Shown: positions 27,151 to 36,735, counted from the first letter of the stretch. The stretch: 64,000 nucleotides of DNA from Trichomonas vaginalis G3 (GCF_026262505.1 NC_067205.1:4278001-4342000); one strand, 5' to 3'. The notes: a model not told the origin generated them from the sequence alone. Numbers and translations are program-made.

Positions 27151-29304
27151 TTATTTCATGCAATGTTTTATTTCTGTGCCGTCTTCAAGTATGCCCCAAT
27201 ATTTCCTTTTCGATATTACATGAACTTCGGTGAAAATTTTGTCCAATTTGAATTGACCCATCTTTTCACCGACCATTCCCATTTCAATGAGTTTGTTGTA
27301 TCCTTCTTCGTTCGTCATGAGTGCGTCAATGTTCTCATAGTAAACCTTCACTTTGGATTTGACTTCGGAGAAGAATTTGTTGTAGTTGTCAAGGACTGCT
27401 TTTGCGAACTGAGGGTAAGACCAATGTTCGACAATAGGTTTTACTGTGGTTACTAAGCCATTTTGACCTTCGGTGAACTCGTACTTCAAAACAAAAGGAG
27501 AAAACCTTTCAACAAAGTTGTCGACCTTCTCATAGTGTTTACTCTTCATCTTTTGAGGTTTCTTAATGGAATATCCCCATGTCGAATTCATAAGCAATTT
27601 GAGTGTCATTGCAAGTTTGGGGTTTGAAGCTTTCCTAATATCATACAGTTGTTGTATGACTTTTCCAACTGTATAGTTCCTTCCCGGGAACTCGCCGTCT
27701 TCGTTTGGAATTCCAGTCGGAATATATTGGACAAACCTCATGTACGCAGCGTTAAGGTCGACATAGTATATTTTTTCGTTTGAGTCGAACTTGTCGCAAC
27801 CAATGGGTCCAGTTTGTGGAAATTCAAGTGAGTCTCTTATCTTCTGAGAAACTTCTCCTGTTATCTCATAAACATCGTCAAAGCAACCTGTTTCATATAA
27901 AACCTTCTGACCTAACTCAGATGCTCTCCAATACAATTTGACGTCGACTGGATGTCTCAAATGAAGTTTGTTTATAGCATCTTGAAGTTCTTGCAACCTC
28001 ATTGGAAGTTCTTCTGGTTCAGGTTGGTATCCGAACAATCCAACTCCTTTTGGAACTGTGTACTTCTTTTGTGCTATAACTTTGTCTGGAACAACTTTTG
28101 GTCTTACCAACAATGAAAAGTTTGTTTCGTCTTTTGGTACAAAAGTTTCTGTCAGCTTGTCATCTGGAATTGGTTCCAACAAGCCTTTCTCGAAAAGAAT
28201 GTTAACAGCTCTGACAATGTTGCACTTGCCTTTTCCGAACAATGGGTTTGTAAGACTTTCGTTCAACATGAAGTGGTTGTGGACAATTACAATCTTCAAC
28301 CATGGTAAGTCTTTGTCAACAACATAGTCGTCATGTGAAAAACCTTTAGCTGTAGGTATGTTGACTCGGATATTGACATTTGCCAACGGTGCAATTTTTG
28401 CCAATTGACCTCTGAGCATGTACCTTGTCTTCACACATGACTCAAGATACTTCATTTTCTCATCTGTAACAAGACCAGAGTTCCTGAGACATGTAAGAAT
28501 ACAAGGTTCATTGACAATTGTTTCAATTGAATTGTAAATTCCATACCTTGTCAGGTTAATGTCAGACTTATTTCTGAAGGGGAAGTATCCAGCATGTTGT
28601 CTGACTGCTTGAGGGTTGGGTTGGTACCATTCGAACTTCACGCTTGCAATTCCTTCAATTGCATTCAAAATATCTGAGTCGGAGTCAACCATTTGTTCTC
28701 TCTTTGTAGTCTTGAAAGCGTCAAGAAGTTGTGCAGCTGTTGTGACATTGCCATGTGCATAGTAAATATGACCATCCAAATCTTTTACGGTTAGTCTGAG
28801 ATTGTGTCCTTTCTTATTTCCGTCTTGAATTGCAGCAAGTACACCCATGAAGCCTTCTTTGTTCTTTCCATCGTCAAAGTTTACTGTAAAGGTTCGACCA
28901 GATGTAATTTTACTTCTAACTTCACGATACTTCTCATATGCATATCTTGTTCTTTCCATGGGAGCATGTGCGTCTTCACCCTTCCCTTTTTTCCGTCTCA
29001 AGGGATGCAATTGTTCGTCATGTTTCCAGTAGAATCTGGCAAAGCCGTCGTGTCCTTCAACTTGAGGCTCAGTAACATCGAAAGGCATGTCCATAAGACG
29101 TTCTTCTTCTAACCTCTCTAATCTGTTTGGATAATTTGCGCGTGCTGTTTCTAAGTCCATTTCATAGCGAAGACCAGACAATTTGTCATAGACTTTTATG
29201 GGTCTTCCCTTCCTATATTTAAACTTCTTTGAAACTCTCCAACCATATCTTTCTAACTCTGCTTTTATTCTAGCAGACTTTCTGTCCATTCTATATGGGG
29301 GCAT
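27151..29304 (-). CDS. Polinton P1 family-B DNA polymerase
   Basis: 717-residue open frame, nearly identical in length and sequence to the P2 copy. Palm motifs of protein-primed family-B polymerases are seen: motif A YYVDLNAAYMR (about residue 516) and motif B LKLLMNSTWGY (about residue 570), followed by a C-terminal palm region and a basic KRKYWG segment. The basic N-terminal region (MPPYRMDRKSARIKAELERYGW) precedes an OTU-like-length region of unknown role. Protein-primed replication from the element ends is the known strategy for Polintons. The leader is TTTTTATTTTTATAGAAATG, shared with the helicase. Confidence 0.8.
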   Translation of the reverse strand: MPPYRMDRKSARIKAELERYGWRVSKKFKYRKGRPIKVYDKLSGLRYEMDLETARANYPNRLERLEEERLMDMPFDVTEPQVEGHDGFARFYWKHDEQLHPLRRKKGKGEDAHAPMERTRYAYEKYREVRSKITSGRTFTVNFDDGKNKEGFMGVLAAIQDGNKKGHNLRLTVKDLDGHIYYAHGNVTTAAQLLDAFKTTKREQMVDSDSDILNAIEGIASVKFEWYQPNPQAVRQHAGYFPFRNKSDINLTRYGIYNSIETIVNEPCILTCLRNSGLVTDEKMKYLESCVKTRYMLRGQLAKIAPLANVNIRVNIPTAKGFSHDDYVVDKDLPWLKIVIVHNHFMLNESLTNPLFGKGKCNIVRAVNILFEKGLLEPIPDDKLTETFVPKDETNFSLLVRPKVVPDKVIAQKKYTVPKGVGLFGYQPEPEELPMRLQELQDAINKLHLRHPVDVKLYWRASELGQKVLYETGCFDDVYEITGEVSQKIRDSLEFPQTGPIGCDKFDSNEKIYYVDLNAAYMRFVQYIPTGIPNEDGEFPGRNYTVGKVIQQLYDIRKASNPKLAMTLKLLMNSTWGYSIKKPQKMKSKHYEKVDNFVERFSPFVLKYEFTEGQNGLVTTVKPIVEHWSYPQFAKAVLDNYNKFFSEVKSKVKVYYENIDALMTNEEGYNKLIEMGMVGEKMGQFKLDKIFTEVHVISKRKYWGILEDGTEIKHCMK

Positions 29305-29334
29305 TTCTATAAAAATAAAAAAATGTTTTTTCCT

Positions 29335-29919
29335 TTACTTTACATAACCACCGGCTACCATAAGTCTTTGACGCCAACCCATACCAGCTAATGAAGGTTG
29401 ACTTGGTTTAGTCTCCAGACTAAACTTTGGTTTTGGTTTATCTTCAGTTTTTGGCTTCCCTTCTTCTATTGGTTTTTCGTCACTTTTCGGTTCATCTGAC
29501 TTTACCTCACTTGCTGGAATAGTTGTGTCGTCAACATCTTCATAAATATCATATGCCATTTGTTTTTGTTTTCCTTTCAACTTTTTGTGTTTGTTGTAAA
29601 GTTTAGAATATTTCGACTCTAAGTCAATGAGATGTTCTATAATGAACTGTTGGTCAGTGAAGTAAACTTTTCCATCTGTTGTCTCGAAAGCTCCTTCAGA
29701 CTTCAATATTTTATTTGTGAGAGTCTGTTTCTTTTTTGAGATACTAGCCGTTCCATTTTTATGAAAAGTGACTTTGTAGTTAGGGTTTGTATTTCCAGAC
29801 CTGGCACTTTCTATTATTGAATTTTTCTCTTCATCTGTAAGTTCTTTGACAGGTTTTGACAATGGTTCTGAACTTTTTGTTTGTGGTGTCAAATCTACCG
29901 TTTCAACTTCTTCGGTCAT
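29335..29919 (-). CDS. Polinton P1 conserved coiled-coil protein (194 aa)
   Basis: 194 residues. A polar N-terminus (MTEEVETVDLTP), a KKQTLTNKILKSEGAFETTDGKVYFTDQQ core, a coiled coil (LESKYSKLYNKHKKLKGKQKQ), an acidic/Lys-rich linker and a conserved C-terminal end (GMGWRQRL...GGYVK). Present in P2 at the same place. The leader AAAATTTTTTACTGAGATGAA is shared with the next upstream gene at 29939. Unknown function. Confidence 0.5.
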   Translation of the reverse strand: MTEEVETVDLTPQTKSSEPLSKPVKELTDEEKNSIIESARSGNTNPNYKVTFHKNGTASISKKKQTLTNKILKSEGAFETTDGKVYFTDQQFIIEHLIDLESKYSKLYNKHKKLKGKQKQMAYDIYEDVDDTTIPASEVKSDEPKSDEKPIEEGKPKTEDKPKPKFSLETKPSQPSLAGMGWRQRLMVAGGYVK

Positions 29920-29938
29920 TTCATCTCAGTAAAAAATT

Positions 29939-30094
29939 TTAGTTTGGTTTGTTTTCAACTGGTTGTTTAGGTTTTTTATGTCGGTCTAAAACTTCCTGAG
30001 GTATAGGAAAAACTTGACAAACACGTGGTGGTGTAACTGCTGGAAGCCGACAAATCCATCTTGAGCCCATTTGTCTCAATGCTGTATTGTTCAT
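29939..30094 (-). CDS. Small conserved Polinton protein (51 aa)
   Basis: 51 residues beginning MNNTALRQMGSRWICRLPAV, with two Cys and a basic/Pro-rich tail. The same frame, with a few substitutions, is kept in P2 at 54158-54313, preceded by the same TTTTTTACTGAGATGAA leader. Conservation in both copies argues that it is a real gene. No function known. Confidence 0.55.
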   Translation of the reverse strand: MNNTALRQMGSRWICRLPAVTPPRVCQVFPIPQEVLDRHKKPKQPVENKPN

Positions 30095-30113
30095 TTCATC
30101 TCAGTAAAAAATT

Positions 30114-30515
30114 TTACATTCCCCACGTTTGAGGCGGTTGAGGTTGGTTGTTGTTTACCCACTGTTGTGCATGGTTATATCCTCTGTTAAAGAATCTTTC
30201 ACCTTGGTCCATATAGTGCCCTGCTTGGTTATAGTAGTCATTTGCTTTGTTATAGTAGTTTCCTGCTTGTCTTCCTACATTGTCCATCCATCCTTGAACT
30301 TTTCCTCTTGTTTCAGGATTTGGAATAAGATTTGCTGCATCTCGTGCTATCTCCCAACCTTTCTGTACAGTTTGTATAATAGGTTGTGCTTTCTCTTTCA
30401 GTATACCTAATGTACTCAAAATCTTCCTTCCAATTCCAAATGCACCTCTGGCTAGTGTTCCCACTGCTGGCAAAAATCTAGATGCGACTCCTGCTAATGC
30501 GCCAAATAAACCCAT
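30114..30515 (-). CDS. Polinton P1 small amphipathic virion-type protein (133 aa)
   Basis: 133 residues: a Gly/Ala-rich hydrophobic N-terminus (MGLFGALAGVASRFLPAVG, GRKILSTLG), then a helical region (IQTVQKGWEIARDAAN), then Asn/Tyr/Gln-rich repeats (NYYNKANDYYNQAGHYMDQ) and a QPQPPQTWGM tail. The layout resembles membrane-active minor capsid proteins of non-enveloped DNA viruses; this is inference. Divergent from the integrase, 16 bp away. Confidence 0.5.
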   Translation of the reverse strand: MGLFGALAGVASRFLPAVGTLARGAFGIGRKILSTLGILKEKAQPIIQTVQKGWEIARDAANLIPNPETRGKVQGWMDNVGRQAGNYYNKANDYYNQAGHYMDQGERFFNRGYNHAQQWVNNNQPQPPQTWGM

Positions 30516-30531
30516 TTCTTATGGGTTAAAA

Positions 30532-31491
30532 ATGACGAATTCAAACAAGGACCCCTATGTTTCTAAGGCAACAAAGAAAGCACTCATGGTAAAAATCTTT
30601 AGTTCAACACCAAATGCTTGGTTTATGGATATCTTGGAAAACATTCCGAGATATAGAGAAGATGGGCCACCATACTGGCTAATATTTGTCGGTCAAAACA
30701 CAAGATACTGTGAAGCCATACCATTATGGTCCAAAAATATTTTAGATGTGAAAACTGCTTTGACAATATTCGTTGACAAATACCATCCAACAAAACTGAC
30801 ATCTGACTATGAAAGTTCTTTCAAATCAGACGATATTAAAAACTATCTGCGTTCAAAAAATGTAAACCAATATTTCATTGTCGACCAAAACCATTCTGCT
30901 CTTGGTGTCATTGACAGTTGTATAAAAATCTTAAGAGACTTAAACCAACCACAAGGTGGTGAAGCAAATGAAATGTCATATGACGACAAATATAGACACT
31001 TCTCCATGGCAAAGATGAGACAAGTTTTAAATATTTACAATAGCCGTAAACAAAAAGGTTTGGGAAACCACTCCCCCGAAGAAATGAAAAACAACCCTGA
31101 CTTAGAGAAAGACTATATATTTAACAATTTAGTCAAAAGAGACAAACAAGAAAGAATGCCGGGCTTCAAACTTCAGAAAGGTGACAAAGTAAAAATAGAA
31201 ATACCTAAACGCGACCCATATGAAAATACTATTGACTATGACAACAATGGGAACCCGACAGGTACTCACATTCGTGTTCGTAAAAATAGAAGAAAGTATA
31301 CAAGAGAATATTATGAAGTTTTAGGCAAACATGGCAAAATGTACAGACTGCAAGCAGAAGATAAAACGACTATTGTCAGACCTCGTTTCAAACTTGTCAA
31401 AGTTCAAGGTGGTATACTTTCAAAGACAGTTCCTAACAAATATAAGACAACTCCTGACGAATATGCTAAAGAAGTTGAAAATGACGACTAA
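30532..31491 (+). CDS. Polinton P1 retroviral-type integrase
   Basis: 319-residue open frame. The RNase H-fold core shows FMDILENI with D33 and LTSDYESSF with D92, followed by the helix (NHSALGVIDSCIKILRD) that usually carries the last catalytic acid. A C-terminal KGDKVKIEIPKRDPYENT segment and an RPRFKLVKV strand fit an SH3-like DNA-binding domain. Polintons use this enzyme to insert their ends, giving 6-bp duplications, in agreement with the TTCGAT copies here. It overlaps the 3' end of the convergent fibre gene by a few bases. P2 has a near-identical copy at 52763-53722. Confidence 0.85.
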   Translation: MTNSNKDPYVSKATKKALMVKIFSSTPNAWFMDILENIPRYREDGPPYWLIFVGQNTRYCEAIPLWSKNILDVKTALTIFVDKYHPTKLTSDYESSFKSDDIKNYLRSKNVNQYFIVDQNHSALGVIDSCIKILRDLNQPQGGEANEMSYDDKYRHFSMAKMRQVLNIYNSRKQKGLGNHSPEEMKNNPDLEKDYIFNNLVKRDKQERMPGFKLQKGDKVKIEIPKRDPYENTIDYDNNGNPTGTHIRVRKNRRKYTREYYEVLGKHGKMYRLQAEDKTTIVRPRFKLVKVQGGILSKTVPNKYKTTPDEYAKEVENDD

Positions 31492-32752
31492 GCATTTCTA
31501 TACCATGCGTAAACTGTCATGTAAGGTGGCATGTAGTCTTTACTTTGTCCTGTTGTTTGTGTATACCCTGAAACGCGATGTGTATGGTTTCCTTCTCCCT
31601 GTGTGTTACCCCAGAAACAATTTATAGCAAACTGAACGTTGTCTTTAACATCATATCCTTTACCTTTTTTCATTGCTGACCAATCCCAAAATCTATGCTT
31701 ATGCCAACCTGCTTGAGATGTACTTAAATCTATGTAGTGACTGTGTGCAGGTAAGTTTTCACCTGAAATCGTTTTACTTCCACCTGTTTCCTTTGAAGAG
31801 TTTGCACAATACAAAAACCTGTCGACTATTTGAGTCCAAGTTCCAAAACCAAGTACTACTTCTGGTCTGGTAGAGTTCATTGACGTATAAATAGAACCTA
31901 TAGGATATACTGTTTGAAGTATTTCTGTCTTTAATGTTTGAAGCTCTGTTTTGTCTGCTTTTTTATCATATAAATCTTGAGCAGTGAATTTAACATTGTT
32001 TTCATCCTTCATGACATAGACATTTCTACATCTAATGTATTTCATCGTCGTTATGTCATCCTCCGATGTTAAACCTTGTGGAAAGTTAGGAGGTTTCCAA
32101 TATAATGCATCCCCACCAGTTTCTTCAACCGTTCCTGCAATATTTTCTATACCAACAGTTGCGAAGAAATCGTGTGTATGGTTCTTATCTGCCTTCTTTT
32201 CAAGGCTAACGTTTAAGTCTGTTATTTCAGAAGATGTATGTGTATGTCCAACGTCACTTTTCCTGTTTAAGGTTTCTTGTAAGTTTGTAATATTTGCAAT
32301 GGTATGTGTATGAGTCTTTTTAGAATATTCGTTTTCAGCTCTTGTCACTTCACTTGACATTTTATTGTCAACATATGTTTTGTCTGCTAGTTCAGGATGA
32401 GTATGTTCTTTCGTTGCATATGTTGCATCTGCTCTGTCATGTTCTTCTTGAACTTTTTCAATGACATACTCTTTGTCAGCTTTGTTGTCAATATCTGCTT
32501 TCAAAAGAAGTTCATCTATAGGTTTCTCGTTTAAAGTTCTTTTTGTTGGATTTATACAAACAGTATGGTTCTTACTGTCTTGAAACAGAAACTCGTCTGT
32601 CAATGGGTTTATCGTCAGTTTTAAGTTTCCTTCTTTCAATGACTCAGATATCTTAGAATAGTTTGAAAAGTTTGTTGTGTTCTTATTTAGAGCTTGTACA
32701 ATGAGTTGTCGGTTGTGTTGTATTTTCTCATAGACGCTGTTTCTTTCGACAT
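31488..32752 (-). pseudogene. Polinton P1 collar-type fibre protein, broken
   Basis: Fibre-like virion protein. The N-terminal shaft has repeats of HTH...ITxLxxxLxxKAD type (phage tail-fibre style trimeric repeats). The C-terminal domain is phage tail-collar-like: VYPIGSIYTSMN, FGTWTQIVDRFLYC, GGSKTISGENLPAHSHYID, and MPPYMTVYAWYR. Likely a host-attachment fibre. The part between shaft and collar differs completely from P2. It starts 18 bp from the divergent spike gene. Broken copy. Confidence 0.65.
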
Positions 32753-32770
32753 TTTTATTCTAGATAAAAA
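32753..32770. promoter_or_regulatory. 18-bp divergent promoter with TCTAGA
   Basis: TTTTTATTCTAGATAAAA lies between the fibre (minus) and spike (plus) start codons. The symmetric TCTAGA gives TCTA on both strands. The P2 equivalent at 51153-51170 keeps both the 18-bp length and TCTAGA. Confidence 0.55.
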
Positions 32771-33623
32771 ATGCTTTCAATAGAAAAAGAAAATTCAAGA
32801 GTTGCTACAACTAAACCATTAGATGAACTTTTTACTAATGTCGGTCAAAAGTTTGAGACAGAGACCGTAAAGCATGAAGGCTATCGTTTTGACTACCCAT
32901 TGAGATGGTTAAGAGACCCATCCGTCACAAAAGCTGTTGGCTTTCGTAGAATGAAGTTCATTTCAGAAGCCATACATGGTTTCCCATTTACGGTCGGTTT
33001 TGAAGTTCGATACTATAACAAAGAAAAACGTACGTATGAGAAATTTGAACAGGGAAAACTTTTACAAGTGAATTTGCTTGTAAACTTAGAAACAACTCTT
33101 CAAGCTTTTCAAAAAAATAAACGATATCTATCTCGAATATGCAAAACAGTACAACATTGACGAAGGAGAGTACCATCTCGATATTTTATATGACAGGAAA
33201 AATGCAACTGTTAAAATCGATATGAATAGAATAGAAGACCTTGGAGAAAACGTTTATATTTCTACAAAATATAACAACTTGGCATGGTATAGATTTTTGA
33301 GGATGTTAAATCAGCCTGCAGAATATCCAGTACACCCGGACTATTATGAAGTCGAAAACCCTAATGGAACATATGAAAATGTTTTCGACCCAGATGCTAT
33401 TATAGTTCATGCTTCATTTTCTGGCGCACAAAACTCTTTTTTATGCTTGGCAAATGACTTTTACGAAAAACCTACAAAGCTATATGAACCACCGAGTGGA
33501 AGTATTTCAGACTTTCAAGTATGGTTTACTACAGATGGAAGAAAGAGAATAGTTCCATTATACCACGCGTTTTACTTAGAACTTAGTTTCATATACAACT
33601 ACTATCGAACGGTAAAAATATAA
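32771..33623 (+). pseudogene. Polinton P1 spike-family protein, broken
   Basis: Same family as 26236-27096 and 50304-51152. The first about 65 residues (MLSIEKENSRVATTKPLDEL..., YRFDYPLRWL, GFRRMKF) and the last about 75 (FSGAQNSFLCLANDFYEKP, YEPPSGSISDFQVW, LYHAFYLELSFIYNYY) are almost identical to the P2 copy, while the middle is different. Inferred virion surface protein, divergent from the fibre. Broken copy. Confidence 0.55.
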
Positions 33624-33627
33624 CTTT

Positions 33628-33870
33628 TTAATACGGTTGAGGTGTTGGATTTGGTTGCCAACTAGACTGTGGTGCAGGTTCAGGCTGTTGTATAACAGGA
33701 GCTTGTTCTTCTGGTTCAGGGTCTTTAGGTATAATACCAACGAACTGACCTACTCTTTTACCAATATTTTTGACTCCGTTCCAAATTCCTCTTCCGACAG
33801 ATTTTATTCCATTCCATATACCTCTTCCAACATTTCGAAAGAAGTTTCCTATTCTTCCAAAGAAACCCAT
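33628..33870 (-). CDS. Polinton P1 amphipathic peptide-like protein (80 aa)
   Basis: 80 residues: MGFFGRIGNFFRNVGRG, then two copies of GRGIWNGxK, KNIGKRVGQFVG, and a Pro/Glu/Gln-rich tail. The N-terminal half would form a cationic amphipathic helix with Phe/Trp/Ile on one face, like membrane-lytic capsid peptides. Nearly identical in P2 (50057-50299). Role in membrane penetration is inference. Confidence 0.55.
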   Translation of the reverse strand: MGFFGRIGNFFRNVGRGIWNGIKSVGRGIWNGVKNIGKRVGQFVGIIPKDPEPEEQAPVIQQPEPAPQSSWQPNPTPQPY

Positions 33871-33887
33871 TTTACTATATGAAAAAT

Positions 33888-34250
33888 CTAATGTCCGCCT
33901 AGTCTCTTACGTTTCCTTCTGAGTTCCATTGCATTTTTTAACTGGAGCTCATACATTCTATTTCTCCTCTGGTAGAAAACATATTCCGGGTCAACTCCTG
34001 TGTTCGCGTCATCTGCATAGAGTTGTTTATATCCCACTTCAGGGTTTGTATAAAACTCTTTCCATCTCATATTTGCATACCATGGTGGCAAACCTAACGC
34101 AGCGTCATTTGACATGGCAGTTTGCATTTGTACATCTGTTGGCACCTGACCATAGTTTGCCATTGCAGTTTGTATTCTAACTTCATTTGGAATATTCTCT
34201 GGGTTTGGTTGTCCAGGTTGCTGTGCATTCGCTAAGTTCTGTGCGTCCAT
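33888..34250 (-). CDS. Polinton P1 conserved small protein (120 aa)
   Basis: 120 residues: an Asn/Gln/Pro-rich N-terminus with two related VxxQTAM(A/S)N units, a WYANMRWKEFYTNPEVGYKQLY centre and a basic C-terminus (RRKRKRLGGH). It is almost identical to 49676-50038 in P2. The leader contains TATCTAATATTAAATG. Unknown function, probably a virion component by location. Confidence 0.55.
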   Translation of the reverse strand: MDAQNLANAQQPGQPNPENIPNEVRIQTAMANYGQVPTDVQMQTAMSNDAALGLPPWYANMRWKEFYTNPEVGYKQLYADDANTGVDPEYVFYQRRNRMYELQLKNAMELRRKRKRLGGH

Positions 34251-34273
34251 TTAATATTAGATAAAAATATCTC

Positions 34274-34405
34274 TTACGAGTACATATGCTGAACATTTGC
34301 AGACATTGGTTCATCTTCATATTCTCTATATCTTTCTGCCACGTCAAATAAGTAAATGACACAATGGAAAAAACCTAAAACAAGTAGTCCTATTTCAAAC
34401 CACAT
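34274..34405 (-). CDS. Polinton P1 single-span membrane peptide (43 aa)
   Basis: 43 residues starting MWFEIGLLVLGFFHCVIYLF: one hydrophobic segment of about 18 residues followed by a charged tail (DVAERYREYEDEP). The start overlaps the end of the methylase gene. The same frame is kept in P2 (49521-49652) with two or three substitutions, supporting a real gene. Function unknown. Confidence 0.55.
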   Translation of the reverse strand: MWFEIGLLVLGFFHCVIYLFDVAERYREYEDEPMSANVQHMYS

Positions 34406-35200
34406 TTACTTACCAATAAAATTTCTTTGTTGTGACACTTTCTCCGGTTTATAGGACCTCTCTCATATTCTATCTTATCGTATCTAAACTCATAGTCATG
34501 TATGTCCTCTAACCATCTCATGACACTTTCCAAACCACTTTTATCGGATGTAAAGTAAAAGCATGGATGGTTATGTACAACGTTTCTAAAGAGTCTCTCA
34601 AAGTCCAGTCTACTTGGTATTGAAAATCATATGTGTTATAGAACGGCGGGTCTACTATAAAGAAAACATTTTCCTTGTTTTTATATTTTTCATACAACTC
34701 TGTCCAACGACATCTCACAACTCTATACCCTCAGTATATTTTTCTATGTTCTCTTTGAAAACCTTTGTATAGTTAAGATATAAAACGTTTGACATAAGTG
34801 TTTCAATGTCATGAACTCTTATAGAACCACTATACAATAGTCTAGAAGATATACTATCCCAGTCAATATATTCTGCTTTTTTCAAAACCTCTCTGACAGT
34901 ATTTTTCTTATCTAATGGTATACGTTCCATCTTACCTATAGGTATCTTTTCTTTTAACTCTTTCAATATTTTGTTTGTGTCTGGTATATGTTTGAGACGG
35001 TTCATATAGTTGTCGAAGTCATTGCATATAATCTTTGAGTCAGGAAATACAGTATGGCACAAATGAGATATATAGAAACTTCCACCGAACAAATCTACAA
35101 ATGTTAGACCATTCGGTAGTTTCTTAAGTTCTCTCAATAGAATATCTTTACATCTACTCTTATTTCCAAAGAAGGGTAACGGTGGTTTTGTAAAATTCAT
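34390..35200 (-). pseudogene. Polinton P1 D12-class DNA adenine methylase, broken
   Basis: Counterpart of the whole gene at 48718-49536: FFGNKSR near the start (S-adenosylmethionine-binding side), VDLFGGSFY, NDFDNYM, and the catalytic DPPF followed by YNT. The enzyme class methylates adenine N6 in short DNA sites. It is the last gene before the right terminal repeat. Broken copy. Confidence 0.75.
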
Positions 35201-35244
35201 TTTATATACAATAAAAATGTTTTTTCCCTGAAAAGTGACAGAAA

Positions 35245-35308
35245 AGTGACAAAACATCTTCGGGGCTAGAAGGGGCGCAGCCCCTGGAAGCCCCAATGCC
35301 TTTTTTTT
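35245..35308. repeat. P1 right terminal inverted repeat with nested hairpin
   Basis: Inverse of the left end. The outer stem GGGGCT/AGCCCC encloses the inner stem GGGGC-TGC-GCCCC and ends in CAATGCC plus a T-run. The duplication TTCGAT follows at 35309-35314. Confidence 0.85.
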
Positions 35309-35314
35309 TTCGAT
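35309..35314. repeat. Target-site duplication of Polinton P1 (right)
   Basis: TTCGAT, identical to 11848-11853. Confidence 0.9.
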
Positions 35315-35478
35315 AATATTTTTGATTGATTAAATTTAATTTGGATACATTATCTATCTTCCAACAATTTAAAAATTGAAAAAGAATCGCTAACGTTGAC
35401 CAGGATAATAATGTTTAATTCCGTTTCACACATAAATTAATTGACTTGGTTCATTTTTTCTATACTAGTTATTTATTT

Positions 35479-36441
35479 TCATTCACTAGATATGAGGAAA
35501 ATATAAAATTGAAGAATAAATGAATGAAGAAATGAATGATATAAATTCAAAACACATGAATTATAAATAGATGAAAATTGTGTTATACGAATGAATCCAT
35601 TTCCGATATGACCTGTTTCAAGAGTACCATTCGGGGCAAGCATTGGATTTTTTCCATCAATCATCATCGTTTCTTCAAATTTCAACCCAGAATAATGTAT
35701 CGAAATATAATCACCTTCGCGAAATGATATAGAATCTATTGTAGAATCCTGAGTAATAGCTACACATCCTGGATGTCCGCTGATGAAGCTACTCCCTCCT
35801 CCACCGCCATAATCCGAATCATTATTCGATGAACCGCCTCCAAAATATCCTGAACCACCCGAACCGCAACCATTTGTATCTCCAGCATCACCGATTCTAT
35901 TGGGATTTCCACCGCCAAGTCCAAATGTGCCATTGACTTTTCCAATTCCGCCTGACATTTGTGTTCCGCCTTTTCCATAATTCCCATTACTATTGTATCC
36001 AGTGATTGAACCCCCAGCACCACCAATATCATTACTATCTGGACCTCCCCCACCAGCTGCCACTATAATTCGACTTTTTAATGAATTAAATTCATCGTAT
36101 TTGCCTGGAAGAAGTCTTACATCAGAGGCACCTCCACCGCCATATTGGCCTGGAGCTCCTCCTCCATATGCATAGTAGGGAGATGCATATTGACCTTGAG
36201 AACAAACATGCAGATAAAAATCATTTGGAGAATTCAATTTTAGATAACCTTTTACATATGAACCACCTGAAGGTGGAATGTAAGCAGAGTCTTTTTTAAA
36301 GAATGCGCTGGAACATCCCCACAATTCAAAAAGATAAATTCCAGATTTTAATTTTACATGAATTGGTGATGATTCATTGAATAAAGGACTTGTATATGCA
36401 TATTCTAATTTATTTTTTGAAGGAAATAGAATTTGATTAAA
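35479..36441 (-). pseudogene. Glycine-rich surface-type host gene, no ATG in frame
   Basis: The open frame includes an N-terminal beta-rich lead (LEYAYTSPLF, VKLKSGIYLFELWGCSS), a long Gly-rich core (YGGGAPGQYGGGGASDVR, VAAGGGG, GGTQMSGG, GGSSFISGHPGC) and a C-terminal GHIGNGFIRI strand plus hydrophobic tail. Such Gly-rich repeats occur in a large trichomonad gene family and resemble the glycine-rich domain of ALK-type receptors. No in-frame ATG lies between the upstream stop (36442) and the conserved FELWG region. It therefore lacks a standard start, or a first exon is elsewhere. Host gene, head-to-head with the next one. Confidence 0.5.
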
Positions 36442-36735
36442 TTATATATATTTCATGGGTTAATACGATATTATTGCCCAAAGCAACAAATGACAAATAG
36501 CGATAATAAATATCTAAGAGTGCTCATAGAAAATATGTTTATATTCTATAGATTCCATGGTACGGGAAATGCATTAGTCACTTTTTTCAACATTTTGACA
36601 TTTTTATGTTGTAAAATAAATAAATAAATTCCCTATAATGAGATATATTTGGATTCATTTATAACAGACTACGAGAATGAATTTAAAAGGTAATGCATGC
36701 TTCATACTTAAAGCAATTGCAGAATCGATCCATAA

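Larger units (their letters stand above)
11854..35308. mobile_element. Polinton/Maverick element P1, full length, partly broken
   Basis: 23,455-bp element bounded by a perfect TTCGAT duplication and by terminal inverted repeats that begin with an A-run followed by GGxATTGGGGCTTCCAGG. Parts in order from the left: methylase remnant, coiled-coil structural protein, major capsid protein, small capsid-associated proteins, D5-like helicase, packaging ATPase, KilA-N and T5orf172 genes, polymerase B, membrane-active small proteins, integrase, fibre, spike, methylase. About eight genes look broken (roughly eight to twelve breaks in all); others, including the capsid, polymerase and integrase frames, look whole. 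The polymerase is almost identical in protein sequence to that of P2, so the insertion is young on a genomic scale. Fossil copy. Confidence 0.9.

Noticed and set aside
30532-31491. Integrase as evidence of a retrovirus or LTR element
   Set aside because: No reverse transcriptase or LTR nearby; it lies with polymerase B, packaging ATPase and capsid genes, so it is the Polinton integrase.
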